Shown: one piece after another, positions 37,171 to 45,483 of the stretch
How the letters are laid out: the number at the start of each line of letters is the position of its first letter
How positions within the stretch are numbered: position 1 is the stretch's first letter
Origin: Alphaproteobacteria bacterium
Lineage (GTDB): Bacteria > Pseudomonadota > Alphaproteobacteria > CALKHQ01
Length of the DNA stretch: 64,000 bases
Assembly (NCBI GenBank): GCA_041396705.1
Contig: JAWKYB010000008.1
Location: 62,001 to 126,000, forward strand
Direction: 5' to 3'
Made by a program: the position numbers and the translations under genes
Notes under the pieces: generated by a model
The model's database searches: none
What the model was told of the DNA's origin: nothing
What the model saw: the letters and a program-made list of their open reading frames with translations, nothing else

Positions 37171-38223
37171 TCAGCGGGCGGGCGATGCCGTGTCGCGCGG
37201 CTCCGGCTCGACCCCGTTGGGGCAGACCAGCGTCTTCAGCGCATGGTCGCGATATTCGGCCTGCATCGCGAAGGCGGCGGGCGCCTCGGCCAGCGGCACG
37301 CGGTGGCTGACCACCGCGTTCAGGTCGACGCGCCCCTCGGCAGCGAGCCGGATCGTGCGCGGATAGACGTCGCCCATGCGGCGCGAGAACTTGATGCCGA
37401 GCCCCTTGCGCCGGCACACGTCGGCGGTCAGCGTGTAGACGTTGCCCTCCGGGATGCCGACGAGAACGACGCGCCCGCCGATTCGCGCCGCCTCGGCCGC
37501 CAGCTGGAATCCCTGCGGCGCGTTGGTCGCCTCGATCACCAGGTCGGCCCCGCGGCCGCCGGTCCAGTCGGCGATGGCGGCGTGGCTTCCGGCGCTGTGG
37601 GTGGCGCCCATTGCCGCCGCGGCGTCCGCACGATAGCCGACAGGATCGACCGCCATGATCGCGCCGACGCCGGCGTTGCGCAGTAACTGCACGGCACACA
37701 GCCCGACCGGGCCGCAGCCGATGACCGCGACGCTCTCCAGCAGTTGCGGCCTGGCGAGGTCGATGGCGTGCAGCGAGACGCCGAGCGTCTCCAGCATCAC
37801 CGCCTCGGACGCGGTCATGCCGGCCGGCAGCTTGTGGATCTGGTGCGGCTCCACCGCGATCCGTTCGGTCATCGCGCCGCCATGGGGCGGTGCGCCGGCG
37901 AACTCGACATGCGGGCAGAGGTTGACATGGCCGCGCCGGCACCATTCGCAGACGCCGCAGGGCCGGGCGGGATCGATGGCGACCAGCTCGCCGCGGCGCA
38001 GCCCGAACGGCTCGTAGTCATCGGCCATCCGGCCGGCGAATTCGTGGCCCGGGACGAACGGGGCGCGGATTTGCTGCGCGCCGATGCCGCCTTCCAGATA
38101 GTAGTGCAGGTCGCTGCCGCAGATGCCGACCGCGCTGACATCGACAGGAATGCCGTTGCCGTCCGGCGGCGGCACCTCGGCCACGCGCACGTCGCGCACC
38201 CCGTGGATCATCACCGCCTTCAT
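37171..38223 (-). CDS. Zinc-dependent alcohol/polyol dehydrogenase (MDR family)
   Basis: A 350-aa medium-chain dehydrogenase. Catalytic zinc site: C35 in ICGSDLH, H60 and E61 in GHEF. Structural zinc site: C89, C92, C95 and C103 in PCGVCEWCRRGHVNLC. The NAD-binding motif is VIGCGPVGL. The closest class by eye is the L-idonate 5-dehydrogenase/sorbitol dehydrogenase type, acting on polyols or sugar acids. It ends 20 bp from the convergent secreted-protein gene. A possible operator dyad lies upstream at 38285-38306. Confidence 0.92.
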   Translation of the reverse strand: MKAVMIHGVRDVRVAEVPPPDGNGIPVDVSAVGICGSDLHYYLEGGIGAQQIRAPFVPGHEFAGRMADDYEPFGLRRGELVAIDPARPCGVCEWCRRGHVNLCPHVEFAGAPPHGGAMTERIAVEPHQIHKLPAGMTASEAVMLETLGVSLHAIDLARPQLLESVAVIGCGPVGLCAVQLLRNAGVGAIMAVDPVGYRADAAAAMGATHSAGSHAAIADWTGGRGADLVIEATNAPQGFQLAAEAARIGGRVVLVGIPEGNVYTLTADVCRRKGLGIKFSRRMGDVYPRTIRLAAEGRVDLNAVVSHRVPLAEAPAAFAMQAEYRDHALKTLVCPNGVEPEPRDTASPAR

Positions 38224-38284
38224 GTCGCCTGCACCCCGCCATGACGCGCCGTCGGCAGGGAGGTCCGGCCGCGCCGTCGCGAAA

Positions 38285-38306
38285 AATGTAATTGCCGGGC
38301 TACATT
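38285..38306 (-). promoter_or_regulatory. Dyad upstream of the Zn-alcohol dehydrogenase
   Basis: AATGTA (38285-38290), 10-base spacer, TACATT (38301-38306), an AT-rich inverted repeat in GC-rich DNA about 60 bp upstream of the gene. It could be an operator of a dimeric regulator. No regulator gene is adjacent. Confidence 0.35.
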
Positions 38307-38429
38307 AGTGCAGCCAGCGATGGTGTAAAGCGGCAGTGCGACCCGTTGGGGCGCGCACCTGCCCAACCGCTGGCGCCGTAGCGGCGAAGGAGTCCGACAA
38401 TCCGCGGTCGGCCGGCGACGGGCGACCGC

Positions 38430-38861
38430 TCAGCCGGTGGCGATGTAGTCCTGCAGCGCGTCGCGCTCGGCCTGCAGCTCGCCCAGCCGGTACTTGACCA
38501 CGTCGCCGATGCTGACGATGCCGGCCAGCCGTCGCCCGTCGATCACCGGAAGATGGCGGATGCGCCGGTCGGTCATCTCGCGCATCAACTCTTCAAGGCT
38601 CTGGTTGGGGGTGCAGCAGATCACGTCTCGGGTCATGTAGTCGGCGATCGGACGCGTGCGCAGGTCGCCATCCGCTTCGGCCATCGCATGCACGATGTCG
38701 CGCTCGGACAGGATGCCCGAAACCGCGCCATGCCGGCCGGTTACGACCAGCACGCCGATACGCTCGCGCCTGAGGATGTCCAGCGCCTGACCGATGGTGG
38801 TTTCGGGCGGCGCCGTGAACACGTTGTCGCCCTTCGCCTTCAGGATGGATGCAACCAGCAT
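38430..38861 (-). CDS. CBS domain pair protein
   Basis: A 143-aa protein made of two CBS motifs in tandem: residues 1-65 (ILSERDIVHAMAE block) and 70-135 (MTRDVICCTPNQSL to GIVSIGDVVKYRL). Such stand-alone Bateman modules bind adenine nucleotides and regulate partner proteins. ATG 38861 has GGGAGGTGACG directly upstream. It is a single gene with no obvious operon partner. Confidence 0.92.
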   Translation of the reverse strand: MLVASILKAKGDNVFTAPPETTIGQALDILRRERIGVLVVTGRHGAVSGILSERDIVHAMAEADGDLRTRPIADYMTRDVICCTPNQSLEELMREMTDRRIRHLPVIDGRRLAGIVSIGDVVKYRLGELQAERDALQDYIATG

Positions 38862-39225
38862 CGTCACCTCCCGCTCTGGTGGGCAGTGAGGCAGGGTACA
38901 CCATTCCCGCGCGCAGCGACACCGCAAGGCCGCCGATGACCGAATTTACATAATCCCGGTCCGGTCGGGCCGACACGCCGCGGCCGTGATCACCGCGCCA
39001 TCACCGAATCCTGAAGCCGGCTGATCGAGCCGTGTCTTCCGGAAGCACGTGCGATGGCCACATGACGAAGACCGGCCGCCGCCCCGACGCCGCCCCGCGC
39101 GGCACATCGAACGGGCAAGCGTGCGGCCGGACCATTCCCGAGGCCGCGTTCGCAGCCTCGCCCGGCGCCAAGCCACGCACAAGGGCCGTGCGAACCGCAC
39201 GGTCGCCAAGCAAGAAGGAAACGCG
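38862..39225. other. Intergenic region, nothing recognised
   Basis: 364 bp between divergent genes. Only the Shine-Dalgarno boxes at both ends and a short AT-rich patch near 38941-38953 stand out, which may hold a promoter. No coding frame with a plausible product was seen. Confidence 0.4.
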
Positions 39226-39834
39226 ATGGCGATCTATCTCGACGAGGATCAATACGGCAACGACAACGCCTGCGTCGGCTTTCGCCACCTGGTGAGTTGC
39301 ATGGGTCTGGTCGTGATGACGACCAACGACTTGTACGGAGCCCATCTCGCCGGCACCGGCAAGCCGGCCGACAACCTGGTGGGCGAGGTCGCCAGCCTGA
39401 TGAAAAACAATGGTGCAACCGCGATCAAGGCGATCTACGGCTGCTGCGACCGGAAGACCCGCTACGGCAAGAGCGGTCCGGACGGCGAATGGAAAAAAGA
39501 AATGAAGACCATCGCGGCCGCCCTGGGCTACAAGGGCAAGATATTCGGCTTCGATACAAGCGTTATCGATCCAGGCAACGGAACGTATGTGGAGTATATT
39601 CCCAACTATACGAAAGGGCAATGCTCGGTATACTACAAGCGCGATGAAAAAATGAACTTCACCACCGGCACCGCAAACGGCTCTTCATTCAGATACGATC
39701 AGTTCCACCAACAGTCCAAACCCTTCGGCCAGTATCCGGCGACTACTGGCGCCTCGATCAAGGCGACGGACTCCAACAAGGGAAAGCTGCACGAGGTCGA
39801 CTATTTCTTGCGTATGACTGAGTTCACGGTCTGA
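39226..39834 (+). CDS. Orphan low-GC protein with CheD/CNF-like Cys-His pattern
   Basis: A 202-aa soluble protein of no family I can name with certainty. Residues 18-65 read GFRHLVSCMGLVV..., ...LYGAHLAG, then ADNLV...LMKNNGATAIKAI. C25 and H40 are 15 residues apart, followed by a helix with a GA turn. This is the arrangement in CheD glutamine deamidases and the catalytic domain of CNF1-type toxins. The rest has no signal peptide or TM segment. Base composition differs sharply from the surroundings: 39601-39660 has 26 G/C of 60. That suggests horizontal acquisition. AAGGAAACGCG precedes ATG 39226. Deamidase activity is inference only. Confidence 0.6.
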   Translation: MAIYLDEDQYGNDNACVGFRHLVSCMGLVVMTTNDLYGAHLAGTGKPADNLVGEVASLMKNNGATAIKAIYGCCDRKTRYGKSGPDGEWKKEMKTIAAALGYKGKIFGFDTSVIDPGNGTYVEYIPNYTKGQCSVYYKRDEKMNFTTGTANGSSFRYDQFHQQSKPFGQYPATTGASIKATDSNKGKLHEVDYFLRMTEFTV

Positions 39835-39963
39835 CGGATCCAGCCCACCGGCGCGTCGCGCGTAGCGAGAATGCCGCGCCAAAGTGCGCGGCCTCGTCGC
39901 GATTCCCACGCCGGAAAATTCGTCTAAGCTGCCGCGGCCGCAACACCGACCGGGAGCCCGCCG

Positions 39964-40806
39964 ATGCCGCGTTTCGACCGCCAGACCCTGCTGGCCAGAC
40001 TCCAGGCCAAGAAGGCCGCCGGTGCGCCGATCATCGGCGGCGGCGCCGGCACGGGGTTGTCCGCCAAGTGCGAGGAGGCCGGCGGCATCGACCTGATCGT
40101 CATCTACAACTCCGGCCGCTACCGCATGGCCGGGCGCGGCTCGCTGGCCGGAATGATGGCCTATGGCAATGCCAATGACATCGTTGTCGAGATGGCGCGC
40201 GAGGTGCTGCCGGTGGTCCGGCACACGCCGGTGTTGGCCGGCGTCAACGGTACCGACCCGTTCTGCCTGTTCGACCCGTTCCTCGACGAGCTGAAGCGGC
40301 TGGGCTTCGCCGGCGTGCAGAACTTCCCCACGGTCGGCCTGATCGACGGCAACTTCCGCGCCAACCTGGAAGAGACCGGCATGGGCTATGGGCTGGAGGT
40401 CGACATGATCCGGCTGGCCCGTTCGAAGGACATGCTGACCACGCCATACGTGTTCAATGCCGACGAGGCCCGCGCGATGGCGGAAGCCGGCGCCGACGTC
40501 ATTGTCTGCCATTTCGGGCTGACCACCGGCGGCAGCATCGGCGCGGAAACCGCGGTCAAGCTGGCGGACTGCCCGGCGGCGATCGATGCCTGGGCGCAGG
40601 CGGCGATGGCCGTCCGTGACGATGTCATCGTGCTGTGCCACGGCGGCCCGATCTCCTCGCCCGAGGACGCCGCCTTCGTGCTGGCGCGCACCCGCCACTG
40701 CCACGGCTTCTACGGCGCCTCGTCGATGGAGCGTCTGCCGGTGGAGGTCGCGCTGACCGAACAGACCCGGAAGTTCAAGGCGATCGCCGGCGGCGGCACA
40801 GCCTGA
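39964..40806 (+). CDS. Phosphoenolpyruvate hydrolase family TIM-barrel protein
   Basis: A 280-aa protein of the TIM-barrel PEP-hydrolase-like family. It starts with IIGGGAGTGLSAKCEEAGGIDLIVIYNSGRYRM and has NGTDPF, GVQNFPTVGLIDG, ETGMGYGLEVDMI and CHFGLTTGGSIGA as conserved strand-end blocks. Members are often tied to secondary or sugar-acid catabolism, and the exact reaction is uncertain. GGGAGCCCGCCG precedes ATG 39964. It is monocistronic on the plus strand. Confidence 0.88.
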   Translation: MPRFDRQTLLARLQAKKAAGAPIIGGGAGTGLSAKCEEAGGIDLIVIYNSGRYRMAGRGSLAGMMAYGNANDIVVEMAREVLPVVRHTPVLAGVNGTDPFCLFDPFLDELKRLGFAGVQNFPTVGLIDGNFRANLEETGMGYGLEVDMIRLARSKDMLTTPYVFNADEARAMAEAGADVIVCHFGLTTGGSIGAETAVKLADCPAAIDAWAQAAMAVRDDVIVLCHGGPISSPEDAAFVLARTRHCHGFYGASSMERLPVEVALTEQTRKFKAIAGGGTA

Positions 40807-41223
40807 CCGCGCGGTTGCCCGGTGCCGACCGCAGCGGACGAACTTTTCGCGCGCGGACGCGTTGAAGCGAATGCCGGGCAGCCTTGTCCCGGATGTTCCG
40901 CCCGGCACGGCCGCCCCTGCTGACGCAATGTTGTCAGCAGGGGCGGTTCGACGGGTTGACGTACGGCGGGTCCGGCCCCTAGTTTTGCTTTTGTTCCGGA
41001 TATCGCCGCCTTTGCGGTGACACGTGGCCGGCCCGCGCGCATCGCGGTGTCGGCGGACAAGAGGGGCCGGCGGCGACGCTGCAGCCCCCGCTATTTCCAG
41101 ATCGATCGAAGGCCGGGCCCAAGAACGCCCGGCCGGACACGGCGCGGAAGGCCATTCGCGCCGGAGGAGAGCTGTTTGCGCCGCCGAGGCTGGGGCGCGG
41201 CGGACGACGAACGGGGGAGGACG
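40807..41223. promoter_or_regulatory. Intergenic region with 14-bp inverted repeat and egtB promoter candidate
   Basis: 417 bp without a gene. CCGCCCCTGCTGAC (40911-40924) and GTCAGCAGGGGCGG (40933-40946) are perfect 14-bp arms around an 8-base loop. No T-run follows, so it may be a factor-dependent terminator for the upstream gene or an operator. Ten bases later TTGACG (40956-40961) and TAGTTT (40980-40985), spaced by 18, could be the egtB promoter, leaving a leader of about 230 bases. Confidence 0.45.
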
Positions 41224-42495
41224 ATGCAGACGACGCCATTCCGCAGAAGCGCCGCGGCGCGCGGGCTTGCCGCACGCTTCGCCGCGGTGCGCGAGGACAC
41301 GCTCGATCTCGCGCGCGATCTCAGCGACGCCGATGCGACGGTCCAGTCGATGGAGGACGCCAGCCCGGCAAAGTGGCACCTGGCGCACACCACATGGTTC
41401 TTCGAGACCTTCGTGCTGGTGCCGGCGGCGCGCGGCTACCGCGTGTTCGACGAGCGCTTCGGCTATCTGTTCAACTCGTACTACGAGGCCGTCGGCGCGC
41501 GGCATCCGCGGCCGCGGCGCGGGATGCTGACCCGGCCGGGCCTGGATGTCGTGCGCGCCTACCGCGCCCATGTCGATGCGGCGATGGCGGAGCTGCTGGA
41601 CCGCCCGCTGCCGCCGACGCAGCGCGACGTCATCGAACTGGGGCTCAACCACGAGCAGCAGCACCAGGAGCTGCTGCTGACCGATATCCTGCACCTGTTC
41701 GCGCAGAATCCGCTGCGCCCGGCCTTTCGCAAGCCGGAGCCGCTGGCGGTGCGGCCGGGCGCGGCGCCTGAGACGACCTGGGTGGCGTTCGAGGGCGGTG
41801 TCGCGACGGTCGGCCACGACGGCGCGGGCTTCGCCTTCGACAGCGAAGGGCCGCGGCACGACGTGCTGCTGCGGCCGTTCCGGCTGGCCTCGCGGCCGGT
41901 GACCAACGCCGAGTGGCAGGCGTTCATCGACGACGGCGGCTATGGCGCCCCGACGCTGTGGCTGTCCGACGGCTGGGCGGTGTGCCAGCGCGAAGGCTGG
42001 CAGGCGCCGCTGTACTGGCAGCGGGACGAGGGCGCCTGGCGCACGATGACGTTGCGCGGCATGCAGAGCGTCGACCCGGCCGCCCCGGTCTGCCACGTCA
42101 GCTACTACGAGGCCGACGCCTATGCCCGCTGGGCCGGCAAGCGGCTGCCGACCGAGTTGGAATGGGAGCATGCCGCCGCCGGCCTGCCGGTCGAGGGCAA
42201 CTTCGCCGGCAGCGGCCGGCTGCGCCCCGCCCCGGCCGGCGATGCGCCCGGCCTGCTGCAGATGTTCGGCGACGTCTGGGAGCTGACCGCGAGCCCGTTC
42301 GTCGCCTATCCCGGCTTCCGGCCGGCGGCGGGCGCGGTCGGCGAGTACAACGGCAAGTTCATGAGCGGGCAGTACGTCCTGCGCGGCGGCTCCTGCGTCA
42401 CGCCGGACGGCCATGTCCGCGCCTGCTACCGCAACTTTTTCCATCCCGACAAGCGCTGGCAGTTCTCCGGGCTGCGGCTGGCGGAGGACCTGTGA
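41224..42495 (+). CDS. egtB: Ergothioneine biosynthesis protein EgtB
   Basis: A 423-aa non-heme iron sulfoxide synthase that joins a thiol (gamma-glutamylcysteine or cysteine) to hercynine with oxygen. The N-terminal DinB-like domain holds the iron ligands H52 (WHLAH), H143 and H147 (LNHEQQHQEL). The C-terminal formylglycine-generating-enzyme-like domain has RPVTNAEWQAF, YEADAYARWAGKRLPTELEWE and LRGGSCVTP. GGGGGAGGACG precedes ATG 41224; the longer in-frame start at 41017 adds unrelated sequence. It is coupled to egtD by a one-base stop/start overlap (TGATG). Confidence 0.95.
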   Translation: MQTTPFRRSAAARGLAARFAAVREDTLDLARDLSDADATVQSMEDASPAKWHLAHTTWFFETFVLVPAARGYRVFDERFGYLFNSYYEAVGARHPRPRRGMLTRPGLDVVRAYRAHVDAAMAELLDRPLPPTQRDVIELGLNHEQQHQELLLTDILHLFAQNPLRPAFRKPEPLAVRPGAAPETTWVAFEGGVATVGHDGAGFAFDSEGPRHDVLLRPFRLASRPVTNAEWQAFIDDGGYGAPTLWLSDGWAVCQREGWQAPLYWQRDEGAWRTMTLRGMQSVDPAAPVCHVSYYEADAYARWAGKRLPTELEWEHAAAGLPVEGNFAGSGRLRPAPAGDAPGLLQMFGDVWELTASPFVAYPGFRPAAGAVGEYNGKFMSGQYVLRGGSCVTPDGHVRACYRNFFHPDKRWQFSGLRLAEDL

Positions 42496-43489
42496 TGCTG
42501 GACGACTACGATCTCGACGACGTGCCGCAGGGCGGCGACGAGCCCGGCGGCGGCCGATCCGACGAAGCCGCCGACCGGGCGGCCTTCGCCCGCTCGGTGG
42601 TCGACGGCCTCGGCCGCGCGCAGAAGACGCTGGACTGCAAGTATCTCTACGACGCCCGCGGCTCGGCCCTGTTCGACGCGATCTGCGAACTCGCGGCGTA
42701 CTACCCGACCCGGACCGAGACCGCGATCCTGCGCGCATGCGCCGACGCGATCGCGGATGCCGCCGGCCCCGGCGCGGAGGTGGTCGAGCTGGGCAGCGGC
42801 GCCAGCATCAAGAGCCGGATCCTGCTGTCGGCCTTGGACAGCCCGGCGCGCTATCTGCCGGTCGACATCTCGGCGGGGCACATGCACGCGGCCGCGGCCG
42901 CGCTGCGGCAGCTCTATCCCGGCCTGACGATCGCGCCGGTCGCCGCCGACTTCAGCCGGCCGTTCCGGCTGCCGGGCAAGGCCGGCGACGGCAAGCGGCT
43001 GCTGTTCTTCCCCGGCTCGACCATCGGCAATTTCGAGCCCAGGGCGGCCGAGGAGCTGCTGGCGCGGCTGCGCCGCGACATGGCGGCCGACCTGTTCGTC
43101 ATCGGCGTCGACCTGCGCAAGGATCCGGCCGTACTGCAGGCGGCCTATGACGACGACGAAGGCGTGACCGCCGCGTTCAACCTCAACCTCCTGGCCCGGA
43201 TCAACCGCGAGCTCGGCGGCGACTTCGACCTGGGCGGATTCCGCCACGAGGCGCGCTACGACCCGGACCGCGGCCGCGTCGAGATGCACCTGGTCAGCAC
43301 GCGGGACCAGGCCGCGGCGGTGGCCGGCCGCCGCTTCGCCTTCGCCGCCGGCGATCCATCCACACCGAGAACTCGCACAAATACACTCTCGACGGATTCG
43401 GCCGGCTTGCGGCACGGGCGGGCTGGACCGGCCGTGCGGTGTGGACCGACCCGGCCGCGCTGTTCTCGGTGCACCTGCTCGCCCCGTGA
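42495..43489 (+). pseudogene. egtD: L-histidine N-alpha-methyltransferase EgtD, disrupted by a 1-base frameshift
   Basis: The gene makes hercynine (trimethylhistidine) from histidine and SAM. Through about residue 286 the protein is intact: CKYLYDARGSALFDAI, YYPTRTETAIL, the SAM motif VVELGSGASIKSRILL and FFPGSTIGNF. At about 43352-43355 (GGC GAT CCA) one base is missing. In the next frame it continues correctly as SIHTENSHKYTLDGF to VHLLAP and TGA 43487-43489, the C-terminal substrate-binding part of EgtD. Adding one base gives 331 aa, the usual length. Without it the frame runs out of phase to 43904. This is either a true loss or a sequence error. Confidence 0.88.
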
Positions 43490-43571
43490 CGGCCGCCGCC
43501 CGGCTTTCGCCACATTCGGCCGTCAGCCTCCATGCCGTCGGTTCCAGGCAACGCGTTTTGGGGGGCAAGCC

Positions 43572-43904
43572 ATGGATGCGAGGGGAGGCGTCGCCGCACT
43601 GGCGGTTGCGCTGATGGCGATACCGGCCACGGCCGGCGCCGAGGGCCCGATCACGCTGTCGATCGTCGCCGATGGCGCCGGCACGGCGGTCGACCTGACC
43701 TGCACGGTGACGGAGAACGGGACGTCGCGCCAGGAGGTGCGCCAGGGCCCGGCGCCGATGGCGCTGAGCTTCGCAGCCAGCGCGATCCAGTGCACCATCG
43801 ACAGCGACGGCGCGATCACGGTCGAGGCGCGGCTGCCCAACGGCAGCACCAGCCGCTCGCAGACCTCCGGCGGTCAGATCGTGATGGGGCTTGCCGGCGG
43901 CTGA
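43572..43904 (+). CDS. Small uncharacterised secreted protein
   Basis: A 110-aa protein with a signal peptide (MDARGGVAALAVALMAIPATAGA). The mature part is beta-rich with two Cys (DLTCTVTENG, AIQCTIDSDG) that could form a disulfide. GGGGGCAAGCC precedes ATG 43572. No family is recognised. The stop lies in the first copy of a 16-bp-period tandem repeat shared with the convergent gene's end. Confidence 0.65.
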   Translation: MDARGGVAALAVALMAIPATAGAEGPITLSIVADGAGTAVDLTCTVTENGTSRQEVRQGPAPMALSFAASAIQCTIDSDGAITVEARLPNGSTSRSQTSGGQIVMGLAGG

Positions 43905-43929
43905 TCAGTCGCGCGGCTGATCAGTCGCG
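43897..43929. repeat. Tandem repeat carrying the stops of two convergent genes
   Basis: GCGGCTGATCAGTCGCG occurs at 43897-43913 and again at 43913-43929 (16-bp period, one shared base). TGATCA is self-complementary, so each copy offers TGA on both strands. The plus gene stops in copy one (43902-43904) and the minus gene in copy two (43921-43923). Confidence 0.85.
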
Positions 43930-44112
43930 AGGCTGGCCGTTGCCGTTCGGCTTCGCCCGGAACGAGTTGACGAAGTCGTAGATCGCCAGCGCGCCGCCGA
44001 TGGCGAAAACGGCGATCAGGTCGACCTCGAGTACGAAGCCGCCGATCACGCCGACGAAGGCCAGCAGGCCGGCGATGGCGAGGAAGGCGAGAACCCGGTC
44101 CAGCATCGTCAT
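43921..44112 (-). CDS. Small membrane protein
   Basis: A 63-aa protein with two hydrophobic segments (about residues 5-28 and 31-48), a short Asp/Glu turn between them and a basic, hydrophilic tail (FRAKPNGNGQPRD). It begins 3 bp after the amidase stop on the same strand, so it is probably the last cistron of that operon. The function is unknown, and the overall plan resembles many small inner-membrane proteins. Confidence 0.55.
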   Translation of the reverse strand: MTMLDRVLAFLAIAGLLAFVGVIGGFVLEVDLIAVFAIGGALAIYDFVNSFRAKPNGNGQPRD

Positions 44113-44115
44113 CGC

Positions 44116-45483
44116 TCAGTCCTCCGTGGCCGCCTGTTCCACCAGTTGCGCCAGCCGTCGTGCGTTGCGCAGCAGGCGGCCGTCCTCGCCCCGGCGACCG
44201 ATCAGCTGCACGCCCATCGGCATCCCGCTCGGTCCGGTCAGCAGGGGCAGGGTTATCGCCGGCACGCCGAGGAAGGTCCACAGCGCGCCGAAGATCGGGT
44301 TGCCGGTGGCGTCGAGGCCCTGCGGCGCCTCGCCCGCGGCCGCCGGCGTGACGATCGCGTCATAGCGCTCGAACACCTTGTCCAGGCCGGCGTTCAGCAC
44401 CTGCCGCCAGTCCTGGGCGGCGAGGAAGTCGACGGCCGGGATGTCCGCGCCGACCGCCAGGAATTCGCGCATCCGCCCGCTCAGCGCGCTCTCGTCCCGG
44501 GCGCGATAGCGGCGCAGGTTGCGGGCCATGCCGACGGCCATGGTGGTGCGGTGGGCGGCATAGCCTTCCGCGAACGCCGGGCCGGGGTCGACCGCGTCGC
44601 AGCGCTCGCCGAGGACCTCGGCAAGCTCGGCGAAGGCGGCCACCGTCGACGGCTCGGCCTGGTCCCACACCGGGGTGCGGACCATGGCGAACAGCGGCTC
44701 GACCGGCGGCGCGGCCCGTGCGTTCTCAAGCAGTCGGCTCGCCGCGCGCGGCGCGGTATCCGGGTCGTCGGGGTCGTGGCCTTCCAGCGCGTCGACCAAC
44801 AGCGCCACCCCGTCGATGTCGGCGGCAAACGCCCCGATGGTGTCCAGCTCGCGCGACAGCAGCAGCGTGCCGCTGCGGCCGATCGAGCCGTGGCTGGGCT
44901 TGAAGCCGACCACGCCGCAGAAAGCGGCCGGGCGGATCACCGAGGCCATGGTCTGGGTGCCGATGGCCAGCGGCACCATGCCGGCGGCGACCGCCGCGGC
45001 CGAACCGGACGACGAGCCGCCGGGCGTGCGGGTGGTGTCGTGCGGGTTGCGGGTCTTGCCGGGCGAGAAATAGGCCAGCTCGGTCGAGACCGTCTTGCCC
45101 ATGATCACCGCGCCGGCCGCGCGCAACCGCGCGGCGACGGTAGAATCCCGCCGCGGACGGCGGCCGGCGTCGAGCACGGTGCCGTTCTCGGTCGGCATGT
45201 CGGCGGTGTCGATCACGTCCTTGACGCCGACCGGCAGGCCGTGCAGCGGCCCGATCGGCTGGCCCGCCTTGCGCTGCGCGTCGCGCGCGGCGGCTTGTTG
45301 CAGCACCAGCGCGCGGTCGAGGAACGCCCAGGCCTGCACCTGCGGCTCCTTCGCCTCGATCACCGCGAGGAAGGCCTCGGCCACCGCCACCGCCGACAGC
45401 GCGCCGTCGGCGAGGAAACCGCGCAGCTGGTCGAGCGGCAGCGTCGCCGGGTCCGGCCCCGGCCTGCGCCCGGCGCTAGCCAT
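44116..45483 (-). CDS. Amidase signature family enzyme
   Basis: A 455-aa hydrolase with the Ser-cisSer-Lys triad of the family: K88 in GVKDV, cis-Ser S157 in GGSSSGS and nucleophile S181 in QTMASVIRP. It cleaves amide bonds to a carboxylate plus ammonia or amine. ATG 45483 overlaps the TRAP large-permease stop by eight bases (ATGGCTAG). The position as last enzyme gene of a TRAP operon suggests it deamidates the imported compound. The substrate is unknown; gatA is unlikely because no gatB or gatC is present. Confidence 0.9.
   Translation of the reverse strand: MASAGRRPGPDPATLPLDQLRGFLADGALSAVAVAEAFLAVIEAKEPQVQAWAFLDRALVLQQAAARDAQRKAGQPIGPLHGLPVGVKDVIDTADMPTENGTVLDAGRRPRRDSTVAARLRAAGAVIMGKTVSTELAYFSPGKTRNPHDTTRTPGGSSSGSAAAVAAGMVPLAIGTQTMASVIRPAAFCGVVGFKPSHGSIGRSGTLLLSRELDTIGAFAADIDGVALLVDALEGHDPDDPDTAPRAASRLLENARAAPPVEPLFAMVRTPVWDQAEPSTVAAFAELAEVLGERCDAVDPGPAFAEGYAAHRTTMAVGMARNLRRYRARDESALSGRMREFLAVGADIPAVDFLAAQDWRQVLNAGLDKVFERYDAIVTPAAAGEAPQGLDATGNPIFGALWTFLGVPAITLPLLTGPSGMPMGVQLIGRRGEDGRLLRNARRLAQLVEQAATED

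Noticed and set aside
39032..39295. Small plus-strand frame upstream of the low-GC orphan
   Set aside because: Low-complexity Arg/Thr/Pro composition, no ribosome site, and it overlaps the better-supported gene at 39226.
41913..43904. A 663-aa fusion of EgtD with the downstream secreted protein
   Set aside because: The N-terminal part is a shadow of egtB, the middle is egtD, and the joining segment arises from the egtD frameshift. The signal peptide of the last gene marks its own start.
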